Positions 1 to 13,742 of a stretch of DNA of 64,000 nucleotides are shown here, piece by piece (position 1 is the first letter of the stretch; each line of letters starts with the position of its first letter). The stretch lies in assembly GCA_026261815.1 (NCBI GenBank), contig JAMPIT010000890.1, positions 7,842,001 to 7,906,000 on the forward strand, read 5' to 3'. The position numbers and the translations under genes are program-made. The notes under the pieces are model-generated. The model did not search any database. It worked only from the letters and a program-made list of their open reading frames with translations, and was not told the origin of the DNA. The DNA is from Monarcha castaneiventris obscurior (Eukaryota; Chordata; Aves; Passeriformes; Monarchidae).

Positions 1-3000
1 GATATATATCCTGTACATATATATGTAAACAAAACACATTTATATCCCTGTCAAGTGTACAATGGATGGAAATCTTAGTTCCAGATTTTCAGATCAGAAG
101 ACAGTGGGTACTGACCTTTTTTTTTTCTCTTTTATTAGTTCCCAGCTCCTGCAGCTGTGTGTATAGTGAATCTCTTACTGAAGGGTAAATTTCTAGGTGC
201 TGCCTTTTCCTCCCAGCACGCTGCAGCAAAATACCTTTGTTTAAAATGGATATGTTATTTGTATAATGACCATTCTGGTTCAAAGGTGCAGGATACTCTA
301 CACATGCAAAAAACTGTAAAGGACAAAAAAGTAGAGAGGAACAAAGAAATTTTGAATTTGGCTGCTGACAGAAATGATCAGTTATAGTTCAGGGTTCTTT
401 AGTCATTCTGGTGCTGAAGACTTGAAAATCCTAGAGTACTTTTGATTTTCTTGCAAAAGCAAACTTTCACAATCATCTGTGTGGAAAGTACTTCAAGCCT
501 TCTTTTCCAGTTGATGAGATTGGTAATGGAGTAGGTGGTTGTATATTTTTGTTTTGTTTCCTTTCTAAAACTGATTCTAGATTCCACTGATTGAAAACAC
601 TTTCTAAATCATTGGAAATGTTTGTGTTTTACTGCAGTGCTTAATATTCTGTTTATCTCCACATACACAGACTTTCTAGTTTCTCTCACACCACCCAGCC
701 CAAGTGTTCCTCACAACAGGAGCTGAAGCCCTAGCCTAGCACAAAAACCTGTATGTTCACAGGAGATTTGTAAATAATGTTTGTATTTGCTGTCTCTGGC
801 ATGAGGAGAAGGCAGTCAACCGCAAGCTGGTGTTTTTGCATTTCTGGTATGAGAAGTTTACCCAGGTTTTTGGACAGAACTTGATGAGCTCAGGTCCCAC
901 TCAGTGTTTCTGTTAGTGCTTTGCCCAGATTGCAATTTTGTGCACTCATACATGCCCTTTCCAGAGTGCAGGGTTTTGTCCCATTGCCCTGGCACCACAA
1001 CATGCTTTATGTCCTGTCCCTCTGTATCTTGTGTCTTTCAGGTGACTGGAGTTGTTGCATTTGGTTTTTCCCCTTCTTTCCACCAAGTGGAAGTCTGTTA
1101 CTCACTATGCAAAGAGCATACTGACACTGAAAATTTTGAGGATGAAGATCAACAAAACCTCTGAGGACTGCCTGATACTGGTTAATATTGCTCACTGAGT
1201 GCTGTTCCATCACAGTTATTTGAATTTGTTATTTTAAAGCTAACTGTTCCATTGTAGGCGGATCCCAGAGGTTCAGCTTCTTAGTTCCTACATGCCAGCA
1301 TTAAAGACCTTTGACCAATATCTGGTTAAAGAGACTTAAAATAGCTTCTTTGATCAGATGCATTCAGAATGAAGGGAGAAAAATGTAACCTTTGGAAAAA
1401 CCTACAGACCCGCACTTCAAGCAGAGGGTAGTGCAGATAAGCTTTGCAATTATGGTTCAAGATATGATGCTAAGTAAATTAAGCAAGCTACAAGGAGGAA
1501 GAAAAAATACTCCCAGATGCCATTCTGTAAGTTGTGCTAACAGGAAGGAGATGTCAGTCACCAGATTTAGAGATTGACAGAAATATCCTATCTCACGTCT
1601 GTTAAACAGGGTATTTCAGAAATCATTTTCTGATGGAAGCATCTTTTCCCTCCTCTGTTGCAATTTGTACAGTTAGCCAGCTCAGTATCAGGGAAGTAAA
1701 CTGAGGTAGGAGTAATATTTCTACAAAATAAAGTGGATTATGCCCCCATTCTTTCCAGTTTTGCACAACTTGTGTGTAGACTATGGTGTTCATGGTGTTG
1801 AAAAATGATCTGCTCTTTGGGCAAATGCTGACTGCATCTGTCAGCAATATGGAAGTGGTGACACAAGGAGAAATGATACAGAGTGAAAATGCTTGTCCAG
1901 ATGCCTATCCCAGCATCCAGGCAAGTGGGTGTAAAGGGTCTCTCAGCATACTTTTGTGTGTCAGGTTAGCTTTTGCTCCTAGATGAATGAACCTTTTTCA
2001 CGGGTTTTGCATTTTTTTGCACTTGCATTGACAGGTTGCTTAGACAATGTTTTATCACATATAGGACCCATGTTGAGTTGAGAACAAGAACCATGGACAA
2101 AGCTGGTAGGCCCATACTTATAAAATAATTTGACTACATCTGGGTTGTTACTGTGTTATCACTGGCAGGAAAGGAGTAGGCTGTTGCTCATCCAATTTTA
2201 AATAAGCAATGAAAGCAGCTAATGCTGGAAAATCAATCTGAATGTCTTTTGATGTTCCAGCTCTGTTAAATATGCCATTCCTGGGACTGTTGTCCCAACA
2301 CTGCTAGTAATATTATTTTGCAGGTATGAGGAATCAAAATTGTCTTTCTGTTTCGAAAAGAAAGAAATATTTTTATTCACTTTTTAGGTGGCCTCATGGA
2401 GAGCTCTCAGTGTGGTAGCTGAAATGGGGGTATATAATAGTGATATGTTGCCATGAATTTTGTGAGTAATTCTGCTTTCAAAATTGGCTCTGTGGTGACA
2501 GGATCCTGTCAGGAAGACAGGCAAGTCACTTTTTGGAATATAGTCTGAAAATTATAAAAATTTCAGAGCAATTGCATTCTAGATGTGATGTGCCTGAAAA
2601 TGGGGATGGACTGTCTTTAGGAAAGCTTGAAGCAGGCATCTCCTTTTTATTGCAATATCTTTCGGTTTTTTCTGTGGTCAACTTGAGGCCAATAGCTAGA
2701 AGTCTGAAAACAGGATTGTTATCTCAGAAACTTATTTTTCTGTACTTTGTAGTTCATGGCTTTTTTCTGTGAACCACAATTCTTGGAACATTTTGGGTAA
2801 CAGACTCAATGGGATCATTTCATTTCAGCGTCAATAATTATTTCTGGTGACAGATTTTAAGTGGTCCAAAAGAGGATGGAAACAGGAATTGCGATTACAG
2901 TGAAATAGGGGAGTAAATCTGTGCTCTGTCCCCTTCCCAGATCAAGGCCAGTCGATTAACACAGCAGTGCTGAAACCTTTTTGGACAAATGTCAGCAAAT

Positions 3001-6000
3001 CAGGCTACAGGGCTTGTTCTGCCTGTAGTCTAAATGGGTAATAACTCCCAAGTGCCTTGAAGCCAGACAGCTTTTCAATCCCCAATCTGAATTACTGCTG
3101 CAGTTTTAACCTGGTTACTTGAATAAATCATTCTAAAAAAATACAAGTAAGAGGATATTGAACAGCCTAAGTATTTATGGCCTGTGGTTACACTGGTCCC
3201 GGACACAGGGCAAGAAAACCAATTTCCAGGGGTGGCCTACTTCATACATCACTAGTCAAGTATGCTAAAGTGCTGATGGCTAGGAACACCTAACTATGCA
3301 TGATTAGACCAAGGTGGTAGGACACATTTTCTCCTTTTATATTCCTTGGCTTGAAATTTAGAGGACACATCACTCTTCAGCTTAAAGGATCAGAGGTCAG
3401 GAAGTTTCAATCTCATCCTCCTCACATCACAACCTTAATTTCATTTTTCTGCCCCAAACACTTTTTAGATCTATGATTAGATGCCATGGTGAGAGGTAGT
3501 AAAATATATATCTCTTTGGCTTGTCATCTGTCTGTCTCAACAAACTAGATAGAAACTATGAACTAAAAGTGAGAAATAACTAAATAAGGCCAGGGCATTG
3601 CACATATGTCCTCTTTTTCTCTGATGGATGTCAAGCAGACCAGGACTAAGGGGAGTGATTCACTAGACTATCCAGGTGTGTGCATTATCTTGCAGAGGTG
3701 TGATGGTGGCACAAACCAGAAAGTCTTTAACACATGAAAAATGTTTAAAAATTACAAAGATAACATTACAACCCTATGCCTTAGGACAGCAGCTGTGAAA
3801 TTGAATCTGTGTTGCAATCTGATGCTCTAATGGCATCTTCCCAGGCCTTTTGCTGATGGAAGTTGCATCCTTAAGCAGATGAGTAAACTCCTCATAGAAG
3901 AAGTTTTGCCAAGATTCAACACGGGTTCTTCAATCATGGTGATTGTTTATTGACCTGTAGGTAAGAATTTTAAACTGTCTTGAACTGAGCACAATGCTTT
4001 TATATATTGTTGGTTTTTTTGTCCACTTCCAGTATCTAAGAAGGAATAAATGATAGCTTGATTATCAGCAAAGTCACCTAGGTCAGAATCTCTTGAGCTC
4101 ACATTTCTAGTATTCAAGCTTTGCAGCTTTGTCATAAAATCTATTGGTTGATTTTTTTTAAATGTTAGATTTAATATTCTCCTCCAGAATAGTGTGTTAC
4201 ATGCTTGTACATTCATTAAAATTGTGAAGAAGGGATGTAAAATACCCTTAAACTTGGTGGCAGTCCCTTTGTGCAAGTCTAGATAAATGCAGGAACTGCC
4301 AGGTAATAAATAAGTAGATGTTGCAGTCTTCATTCCTCAGATGTATTTGAGGAGGTGGTTATTAACTGAGAAAGTGATTTTTTATTATCTCAGGGACTGA
4401 AATGACGACATTTAATGTGCAAGAAAGGTTTCAACTTCCTCCTTCCCTCTGTCCACCCTTGGCCTGCTTTGTCTCCCCCTGAATGATCTCCATTGATCAC
4501 TTACTCGCTTGGCAAGTCAGTTGAGTTCACCAATTTAGGAGAAAACAGACCCAGCCAAAAAGATGCAAGTCTCCCGCTCAGTGGAAAGACAACTGGGAGT
4601 AGGAGGCCGAGAGACTGGGCTTTGATAACTCTGTTTTCACAAACAGCAGCTTGTTGTGTCAGTTCTCTTGTGAAACTTCATGCTCAGAGCAGTTTCAGGA
4701 CTCATAGCTTCAGCACACTCTCTGGTTAGGGTGCTCAGCAGAGGCCTTTCTGCTGGCAGGGAAGTCTAAGCTTATAGAAAAGTCATTTTTATTAACTCTT
4801 TCTTAGCTTTTAAAAAATAATTTCAGAAAATCTCCATATTATGCTGACAGTTACTAAGCTCTGCATGTGACTGCAGTCCTGTGGAATATTTCTGACACAG
4901 GGAGTCATGAACATTTAGTTGGTATTGGTTTCCTGCTTCTTGGGATAAAAAGTTAAGAGGTTTTCCTTACATGCGCATAGGGAATATCTAGAGCACAGAT
5001 GATTCTTAAAACTGCCTTGGACTTTCAGTGTTTATACGTGAAAAAATTAATAGCCTCAACATGTGTGAAGACTTTTTCTGTAACAGTATGGTGGTGTACA
5101 ATGGGATGTGTTACAGAGCTTGTGCTTTATTTTCAGTTATCTGTTAAAGGTTTGGCGAAGACAGAAATTGTCATCATCCTTTTAGTAGAATCTCCCTTGT
5201 TCTCCTGTGCTTTGAAGTAGTGGACATAGGCAGAACAGAACCAGCCTGTAATACAAGGATTTTTATATTCTGTAGCACTTGGAGTTACCACATACAAAGA
5301 AAAAATAAACAAAAATTATATTTCCGGATGCATAATAAAGACTAGAAGAAAATAAAAATTGTCCAAAGCAATTGGGGAGATGCTTCCCAGTACAGCTCCA
5401 TAGAGCCTCAGTCACTGACTTACTGGTTTGATAGACCAGTAGCTGTGTGCAGACTGGAAAAATACTGTTATTTAAGACTTTAAAAATGTGGTTTCTGTAT
5501 GATTTTTAAGATTCACTTAGGAAAATCTAATTTGAATGCATTTTTGTGTAATTGTAAATTATTCATTTTAGCAAATTTGTAATCTCCCTTTCTCTGCATG
5601 GCAGTCACCTTTCTTTTCCCTTTTTGTGCACAGCTGAATTCTCCTTTTCTTTTCCCTCATCTCTCTTGAGTTTTTATTACTGAAAATGTAGCAGGCATAT
5701 TGGTGCTTTGTCACTGCCCTCTGAGACCTAGAGTTGTATAATGGAAAACAAGGTCATGCCACAAATGTATGAATTCCATTTCAATTTGTTAATTCCTGTT
5801 ATTTGTACATATATTATTTGAAATTAGATCATGTTCTGTGAGAGAAGAGCAGAACACAATTTTGGTCAAGCAGAAGATGAACCAAAATCCTAAAGGTCTT
5901 TTTGCACTTTATTCAATAATCCCAGACTAAACACTGATGCAGAAATACAAAGTAGTTGCCTCTGGTACAACTAGATGAACATTATTTTTTTCAGTATTCC

Positions 6001-9000
6001 CACATATGAAGCTAAGCAAACAATTCAGATAGTTATGGGCATAAATGAACTTTGCTGAACTTCAGACAAACTCTGTATCCTATTTTCCTTATTCACAAGT
6101 TCTGGCATGTGACTTTGCTAGCATATTAGTAGGTTTCTAATGACAGTAATGGTGTGTGAAGAGTGCAACTTTAAATTGCTTTACTTAATTATAGCTATTT
6201 TTCCCTCTCTGCTCTCCTGCAAAATTATTTCCTTTCTTATTTAATAGCCAGTGATCAAATGATTTAATGAAATGATCTGAGGAGAGTTTCTACAGAAAGC
6301 AGATTTGACACCTCTGATAATTCAAGAGGTTTTGGCTCATTTCTTAGGAGAAATGGCTTTAAAGAGTCTCTAGGGCTTTAATAATATGTTCTGCCTATAA
6401 TTTACCTGTTGGATATTGTTTTTAAGAATGCAGTATCTTCAACATTGCATTTTTTGCTATTTAAAGCCCAGTATTCAAATGATCAAATGAAATTACCTCT
6501 GGACGTCCACAGTGGTCTAAAGCAATGTCTTATGATAGACTTCATCTACCTTTAGATTGAGCTATAAAATGTAACATTGGTTACTAGGCTTCAGGAAGTG
6601 CTGTCTTCATCCATGAGATCTTATTAAAATCTATGGACCCTTTTAGTGTCTAGATTAGCTGCCACTTCTCTGGGTAAATCTATTTGAAAGAAAAAGGAGG
6701 GAAATGTCTGTTCTCTAAATACCTTTTGGCTGTCTTCTCAGGAAATTGGACACAAAAATTTGAGGTAGAAATGTGCTTTTTTCTCCTGCAAATGAACGTT
6801 TCATTTGCCTGAAGGGCACAATATGAAGGCTACTGTCTCCAGCTCTGGGAATGTGTTGCATGATGACAATAAAAGGGGAGTATATTTGTATTCTTTTAAA
6901 TTCTATCTTCATAATGTTTTAAAATATTAATTGCAGACGAGGGTACTAAGAGGTTTGGAGTGGGAAGGAGAGGAACATGGGATAGCAGGGGAATAGGAAT
7001 TGTCTTGTGTGGGTTAGAATAGAGCAGCTGAAAGGCAAGAACAAAAAAAAAATCTGCTAATTTGTGCATCCTGTTGCCATGTTATGATAGAAATAAGTTA
7101 GGCAGAAGATAGAAGTTTATGCTGAAGTTATTGTAGCAGACACATATGAGCTTGTGAACTAGCAGAATACCTCTCTGAGGGCAGAGATATTGGCAAAAGA
7201 TGTGCAAGATGCTCTCTTTATCCTTTCCACTCCATTAGTGCAACAATGTAATGAAGTTTAAGTGAGGTGGTTTGTTATTGATGGAAGCTCAGCCTTGCTG
7301 CTAACCCACAGCATAGAGGAGGTCATGCTCTGCAGTGTCAAAGAAAATCAGTGCTAATGGAATAACTTAATTAAAATTAATTGGGTATGGTTCTGTCTCT
7401 TAAATGTAAGATTGATGTAGGTTATTTTCAGCTGCTTCTTTGCTTAAGGTTAAACTCAGTTTACTTAGGATATCCCATGTTGTTTTCTTATTCACAAAAG
7501 AATGCAGTGAAATGGTTGAAAAATTTGGTGAATTCAGGGTTGGGAAAGACATAGCAGACCATCCTGGTCTGTTCTGCTTCTGGACCTCGTTAGCATCTAT
7601 AAATTGCCTCATTCCTCAGCATCTATGTTAATTGATGTCACAGTAAGAATTGTGTTTATGAGAGCAAGAAAGAACTGCATGTGACAGGACATGCTGCGTG
7701 TTGCATGTCACCTGAATGGAAAATCTGGCCTTTTCTCATTCAGTGACATTTTCAGCACTGCCTCAACCTTGATGTGGTAGCTGCAGACTATGCCCTATAA
7801 AACCGTAGTTTCTGTATCATTCCATGCTACTGGCGGATGTATGCCCATGGAAGATAAGGACAGGTATCCTGTCGTGTCTTCTATACATCAGTAATTTAGG
7901 TGCTTGCCTGTGTTTTGTACTGGCCTTGAGTGAAGCCTACAGAACCTGCATTTTCTTGTCTGATACTATTTATTTACTCTTTTTGCATGTACCAGCAGGT
8001 AACATTTAAAAGTGTAAATATTTGTGGATGGAGAAGAAAACAGGAAAGGTGAAAAACACAATTGTCTTTATTCTTGTTGTTGAAAATGGAATATAATGTT
8101 GATTCATGTTACTATCCTATTTTTGCTCTAATGCATTTCAGGGAAGATCAAATTACCTTTATTCATGTCACTGTCACCACTTCTCTGGAGCAGCACCTGT
8201 ACATACCACAGCCTGTATAATCAGCCACAAAACATCTAGTTTTATTGCATAGTTGACACTTTCTGAAGCAGAAAAGTAAAAAAAACAATGACAAAATTAT
8301 GGCATTCTGTAGGGCATCTCTTGCCTATTCTTATGCAAAGAACTTGTGCCTTGAAGAACTGTAAATTAGATGGCAGAAAATTGTGTGGGTTGCAACTCAG
8401 GTTAAATGCCTCCAACTATTAAAAGCATGCCACTGCAATCAAATATGCGTTGCCTCAGAGAAAAAGAATTTAACATCTCCCTCCCCCAAGCCCCCCATGT
8501 GAAAAACATATGCTCAATGTTCCTTCCCTCCGCTTTTTAAATAAACACTGGGAAAACTGGACTTGCACATATCTGCTTTCCTATTGCCCCATTTCTTTCT
8601 GCTGATTTCTGGTATGATTATGGTTTTTCTGAGATTGCTGGGGTGTTGAATGAGTGTTCTTAACTTTTGAGAGAGGTCAGTGATTAAAATACCTGCTTTT
8701 CTGTGTGCGTGTGGCCACACTGGTAACTGCTATAAACATGCTTATTTTTCAGTATGGTATTTCCCTTCTAAGATAGAATACTTTTTGCCAGCATTTTGCA
8801 GAATGAGCAAGAATGGATACATTTTTTCTTGGACAACTCCTTTAAGCTGCTAGATATAATCCTTAGTTTTCTACTGAAAGACCAATGAATCATTAGCACT
8901 ACAGGAGAGAATTGTAATGAATTCTGATTAATCTGTAATACACCACCACTCCAACATCCTTTGTTAATGGAATTTTTGATTAGATTAATATTTGAGTTAT

Positions 9001-10329
9001 AAGGGGTTTCATCAGTTCCTTCTGCAAAAGCTGTACATGCAAGTGACATTACCAGCTGGGGAGTATTTAGCTGGCAGAAACTGTAGGGGAGCAGCCCCAT
9101 CTCAGTACAGAGCCTTCAGGAATCTGTTCATCCTTGTAATGGTTTTCCTCAGCTTCTCTTACAAGTATACCAATATAGTGACCAGTTTCTACTACCGAGA
9201 TGTCTTCCCTACTTAGTCTTTTCACAGACTGGTGCTTGCCTTTTATTCCTTTTCCAGCAGGTATTTTCACTGCTTAGCAGATTGACTGAAAGGGGATAAG
9301 GTGGGCGGTAAGTCTCTGGACTAGGATCTCTGAAGCATAATTCAATTTCCCTTCTGGAAGGCAAGCAAAGGTAAAAAGCCAAAGTTTCCGTCAAAAACTG
9401 CCAGGGATCTGACTGGAAAATGGATGGATGTGGCCGGCATCTAAATGATGCACTAATTAATCTTTCAGAGAAATTATAAAGTAGATCATGTCTAAAGTAG
9501 TTCTGCATTTGTTTACACGCGTCCTCTCCTTTTATTGAAAAACCCTTCCATTATTTAGCAGAGAAAAATCAACTCTACTGACCAAAGAATTATTTGATAT
9601 ATTTTATGTACAGGTATATTTACTAAATAGCAAAGAATATTTACCAGATATGAAAGGGATGATATTTCAGACCGAATTTCTTGAAGCACAGGTAAAGTTC
9701 TAAAGAAAACCTCTCTATAAACACAAATTTCATCCAAGTGCTTGATAAACTAGAATGGTTTTTTAATTATGCAAAATAAGCTGCTACTACTGCCGAAATT
9801 ATGAGGGAGATCAAGTATTGCCTGCAGGAAAGATCCAGGGAGTTCTACTTAATAACAATAAATCATCAAGGAGACTTGAACTGAGCAGAATAGGGGAAGT
9901 GTCCTAGAAATTAAAACTTACTGTACCCCTTTTTAGAGAACTTGCTCTCCAGTGAGCATACATAATAAAGTTTACAAGCGTGGCTGGAATTTCTACGTGC
10001 AAGATTTGTGACTTAAGGAGGCTGCTGGGCAGAGTTGTGGTATCTATGGAAGACAGGGTGCAAGCTTTTCTGTGGGTAATAAAGCTTCTCAGTCTTCAGA
10101 TAAAAAAGTCTTACAAATATTTGCCATTCTGTAGGTGTGATGAGACCGAGTCATCTATACCTTCTATGTGGATTTACCTAAGCTCTTCTCTGTAGCAGGT
10201 GCTCCCAAAAGACAAAAATAGCTTTAAATTCAAAAGCCAGACTCATCTTGAGTATAAATTACAGCAATTAATATTGTGAAGCAGAAAAAAACTCACTCAA
10301 AATAGCCATGTAAACTGAAACTGATATAA
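1..10329. other. Gene-free AT-rich unique DNA
   Basis: I find no gene here. The largest frames (128 codons at 3947-4333 minus, 110 codons at 8768-9100 minus, 99 codons at 9209-9508 minus) have no recognisable domain or splice support. Small structures include a palindrome TACATATATATGTA at 14-27 and a seven-pair hairpin TACTGGT/ACCAGTA at 5421-5441. The first acceptor-like tract (117-138) is followed by frames open for about 15 codons, nothing more. Apart from the possible CR1 tail at 7.53 kb, no repeat was recognised. Confidence 0.6.
7525..7575 (-). mobile_element. Possible degraded CR1 3'-end, reverse orientation
   Basis: The plus strand carries GAATTCAGGGTTGGGAAAGA at 7530-7549, followed by an AGACCATC word at 7555-7562. 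Reversed CR1 tails usually read as an octamer remnant, then AGGTTGGAAAAGAC, then GATCATC and AGTCCAAC at fixed spacing. The first two blocks fit well and the third is altered (GGTCTGTT). No octamer array is left. Roughly two thirds of positions agree by eye, which an old copy would show but chance could also give. Confidence 0.35.
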
Positions 10330-10750
10330 AAAGTTTGCAAATTTTACTCTGCCTGACTTCTCTCCACTTGCAGTATTTCCATTCCTTCTCTGGTACAACC
10401 CCAGCCTTTCCTTCAGGCTTAGTTTTCTCCCCAGTGGTTCTGTGGTTGGAGAACAATGTTTGTGTTCTCCTCCAGAGAAAGGCTTTTATCCATCACCTCC
10501 AAGGCCCAACTGCCTCTTACTTATCTCAGCTGTTTCTGCTGTTCAGATTTGTGTCCTTTCTGTAAGCTCCCCTTCCCAGTCCTCCTCCTTCCTTCTCTCT
10601 TTTCACTCTTGCTTCTCAGCCCCAAGGAAATCCTTGCTCTCCCCAGAAGCCTCACCACGACCCAATGTGCAGAAGCAGAACAAAGCAATAACAAATTTCC
10701 CCCTAATGTGCATCCCCCTGTGTGCTCTGTTATAACACAACTTACACAAT
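10330..10750. other. Pyrimidine-rich block, open in several forward frames
   Basis: C/T-rich DNA (many CCTTCC, CTCCTCC and TTCTCTC words) has forward frames of 76, 97 and 128 codons overlapping each other and a 62-codon minus frame. Overlap of all forward frames reflects the lack of A-containing stop codons in pyrimidine-rich DNA, not coding. The sharp change in composition against both flanks suggests a distinct origin, perhaps a worn LTR or other insertion, but I found no convincing TG...CA ends or target duplication. Confidence 0.4.
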
Positions 10751-13481
10751 ACCCACGTGCTTCATATGGTAAAAGACAAATTAAAAGTAAACCAGATGGT
10801 TGTCATTACAGCAAGACACTGCAGGTTTGCAGAAAAATATAAATACATTAGGAAATCAGCAGAAGTCTAGAAATGTTGGACATGCTATGAAACTTGAATA
10901 TACAGAGGATAAAAAGGTACACAGCTTTTATTCACTAACGGCTGCTTCATGATTATATTAAGTTCAATGGCAAAGCTTTCCCTCATTTCACTAGAACTCG
11001 ACTTGGCCTTAGTTGCTTTTACTTAAAACACTCTAAGGAATAAAAAGAATAATCAGAATTGCAGTGAAAAGGATAGTTCACTGGATGGAAAAGAGAAAAT
11101 ATCAATAAAGTGGAAATGTATTTAGCATTATGATAGATGGTCTTCTAAATCTCAGGCTTGGTACTATGCATGGTTTTGGATATTTATTATAGCCACTTGT
11201 TATATGAGCAAGTAGAAAAGCAAGAGTATACATTAGCAATGACTGGGTCATTCCAGGTAAGAAAAATACATTTTATGATAACAAGTGCAAAAATAAAATT
11301 TTAGTTGAGGGACAAGACTGAGAGAAATATTTTTTTTTTCCTTTTTTCCTCTACACACATTATTATACACTGTAAAATAATATGAAATATGATTTGTTCT
11401 ATTTTACTTGCAGGAAAGACCTGTGAATGTAATTTATGGTCACTGCTGGAGGCAGTAGATGCTTGAGCTAGGTATACAATGAATTTTCTTTCCTCATAGT
11501 TCTTAAACTGCAGAACAGTTTGTTGTATAATGCTCAGGTACTAGAGTTACTAGGTACTAGTATGTTGTATAATGCTCAGGTACTAGCATCACTTGCTAGG
11601 TGACTAGCAAAGAATGATTTTTAAAGAAGATTCCTTCCATCTGTTTTCTTGATAAAAAATGGAAAGAAAGGTATTCTCACTTCCTTCTGCTGTGTTTTGC
11701 TTACCTTCACTTTCATATCAGAGCTATTCTTTTGTATGGCTCTAGTTTTTCTTGGCAGTTTTATGTGTACTGTGAGGTTTCAGAGCTGACATTTGAGGGT
11801 TCAAACATGTTCAAATGCAATTTAGTAATGCTAAAAGAAGCAAAGATGATTTAGAGAATTTATTAAATACAACTACATTTCTGTCCCAGGGGGTTATTTG
11901 CTGGCAGTTGTAGTAGTGGCAGGTCATTAGGAAGAGAATAGATGAGTGCTTTGGTTTGTCCTCTCACCTTCCTGCTACAGCTATTTCCTTATGCTTTGCA
12001 GGCCTGGGTGGGCTTCCATGTAGTTGACTGATTTATTTTTGATTGCACTTACGCTTGGATATGTAATCTGAAAAGGAGAGGAAAAAAAAGCTGTATTTAA
12101 ATATATACCTAATTTCTAATATTTTTTGTCTTCTCATTTTCTCTGCAATGAGTTTCCAAGACAGCAAAGCTCACTATTACATGAGGTACAAAAAAATGCT
12201 CTCTACTTACCATATCTTGTACAAAAAAAATGTAAATTTACTTCATAGTTACATGAAGCAAGAAGGATCAGAAATTCAGCTCTAAATGGGGATCAAGCTG
12301 AAAAAATTAGGGATCAGTTTGAAAATCCACATAAAAGTACTTTGTAGTTGAAAGTGAGGTCTTAGGACATACAGGTGTACTAATAATTATGAGCTGAGCA
12401 GACCAATGTTCCAAAGACGTGAATATACAAAACAGATCTTTGGTCTTGTATAGACAGTTCTGTTTTAATTTTTTCTTATTTTGTCTCTCATAAAACACAG
12501 TTGTGGAAGTGGAATGTTAGTGATACTGTAGATAGCTCTGCTCAGTTAATGATATTCTAGGATGGTGCCTGGCTTTAAGGAAAGCATAGTTCATATAAGA
12601 AATTTCCTTTCATGATAGTCTTTTATAAGTTTACATGCTTTTAATTTTCAACTTCAGGTTTATTTTGATCTTTTAATCTTCTTCACTAGCGTGGGAAGGG
12701 CAGTTAATCTTCACACCACTTTATTAAAACAACAGAGTAATGAAGCTCCTTACATGGATAGCACTGGCAATCAGATCCAATAAGAAAAGCACAGAGAAGA
12801 ACTAATGGCTGCGTGAGAAACATAATTGATTCATTCCTCTGGACTTTTAATTAGAAATATATCAATTTTAGATGTTCAGTTTACTTCACAGAAATGAATC
12901 ATCTCTCTCAAGTTGACTTTCATATGTTTTTTCTCCTCTAACGGGTCATATCTTAGTTATGTTCTGTAATGCAGTCTAGTTTTCCATACATTTTTTTCAC
13001 TCCGTACTCTCTATGCAAGGCTGTTGCATTTTATGTATTTTTTTTTTTTTGTTCCCAAAACTGTATATGGAACTTTTTCTGGTAGAAATAGACTCCAAGC
13101 CTTTGGCTGTATGGACATAACTTCCCACTCACTGCGCCAGTGCTGGTTACCACTGTTCCCCAAATGCTCAACAAACAGGATGCAATATTTCCTATTTTTT
13201 GCCGGTTCAGGAGACTCCTGTTTCCAGGGCTTTGTCTCCTCACCAGTTTGCTCAGGAGAGAAATTGTATTTTGCTGTTTATTGTTTGCAATGCAGATATA
13301 TGCAACCATTTTACAAAAGCTGAAGACCAAAACTGTTGTGATTATGCAAATAGCTTCTGGATTTTGTCATTTAGCTGGGACAAGACACTTGGTGCTTGTC
13401 CAACTGTCACATTCCAAACAATCACATGGCTTTATCTGACATGCAGAGACTGTGCTTTCTTTGGTGTTTGCTGTCAGATTG
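10751..13481. other. Gene-free DNA before the LTR
   Basis: This stretch contains the 42-bp duplication at 11.5 kb and homopolymer T runs (for example 13 T at 13038-13050). The frames of about 100 codons at 13.0-13.5 kb run on both strands, overlap one another and partly enter the LTR, so they are not credible genes. A consensus-like donor CAG|GTAAGA at 11254-11262 follows a 21-codon open stretch with a weak acceptor at 11192. Confidence 0.6.
11521..11606. repeat. 42-bp tandem duplication, two copies
   Basis: A 24-bp word beginning TGTTGTATAATGCTCAGGTA is present at 11521-11544 and again, without a mismatch, at 11563-11586, so the period is 42 bp. The remaining 18-20 bp of each unit are only partly alike (both contain an ACT/GCTAGGT...ACTAG core). 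TACTAG recurs several times, so the duplication may have arisen on an already repetitive seed. No coding role is seen. Confidence 0.9.
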
Positions 13482-13742
13482 TGTATTGGGTGTTGGTGTC
13501 TTGTAGGTTTGTTTTGTCTTTCTCTCTCACTGTTCTAGTCTAGTTGTTATTAGCAATAAATTAAATTAATCTTCTCCAAGTCATGCCATTTCTACCTGGG
13601 ATGGTAACTGGTAAGTGACCTCCCTGTCTATCTCAACCCCTAAGCTCTTCCATCCCATTTTCTCCTCCTTTCAGGTTGAGTAGGGGGTGTGAGAGAGTAC
13701 CTAGGTGGGCACTGGCAGCCAGCCAAGGTGAAATCCACCACA
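13482..13742 (+). mobile_element. Old, internally shortened solo LTR, ERVL-like avian endogenous retrovirus
   Basis: The segment opens with TGTATTGGGT and closes with CCACCACA, giving the TG...CA ends of an LTR. In between it has, in order, a poly(A) signal AATAAA at 13555-13560 inside an A/T-rich stretch, a CTCCCTGTCTATCTCAACCC motif near 13620-13640, a pyrimidine-rich stretch, a TAGGGGGTG purine block near 13680, and a GTGGGCACTGGCAGCCAGCC motif near 13705. This order and these words match what I recall of the 3' half of ERVL-type LTRs common in birds. At about 260 bp it is much shorter than the family LTR as I recall it: the start and the polyadenylation end seem joined with the middle missing. 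No internal retroviral genes lie beside it, so it is a solo LTR. The flanks GATTG (13477-13481) and GGTTG (13744-13748) are similar but not a clean target-site duplication. Subfamily not determined. Confidence 0.8.

Noticed and set aside
3947..4333. 128-codon minus-strand frame
   Set aside because: No recognisable domain, no splice context, and composition like other spurious frames here.
10456..10842. 128-codon plus-strand frame
   Set aside because: It lies in pyrimidine-rich DNA where all forward frames are open; Ser/Leu/Pro-rich product typical of such DNA.
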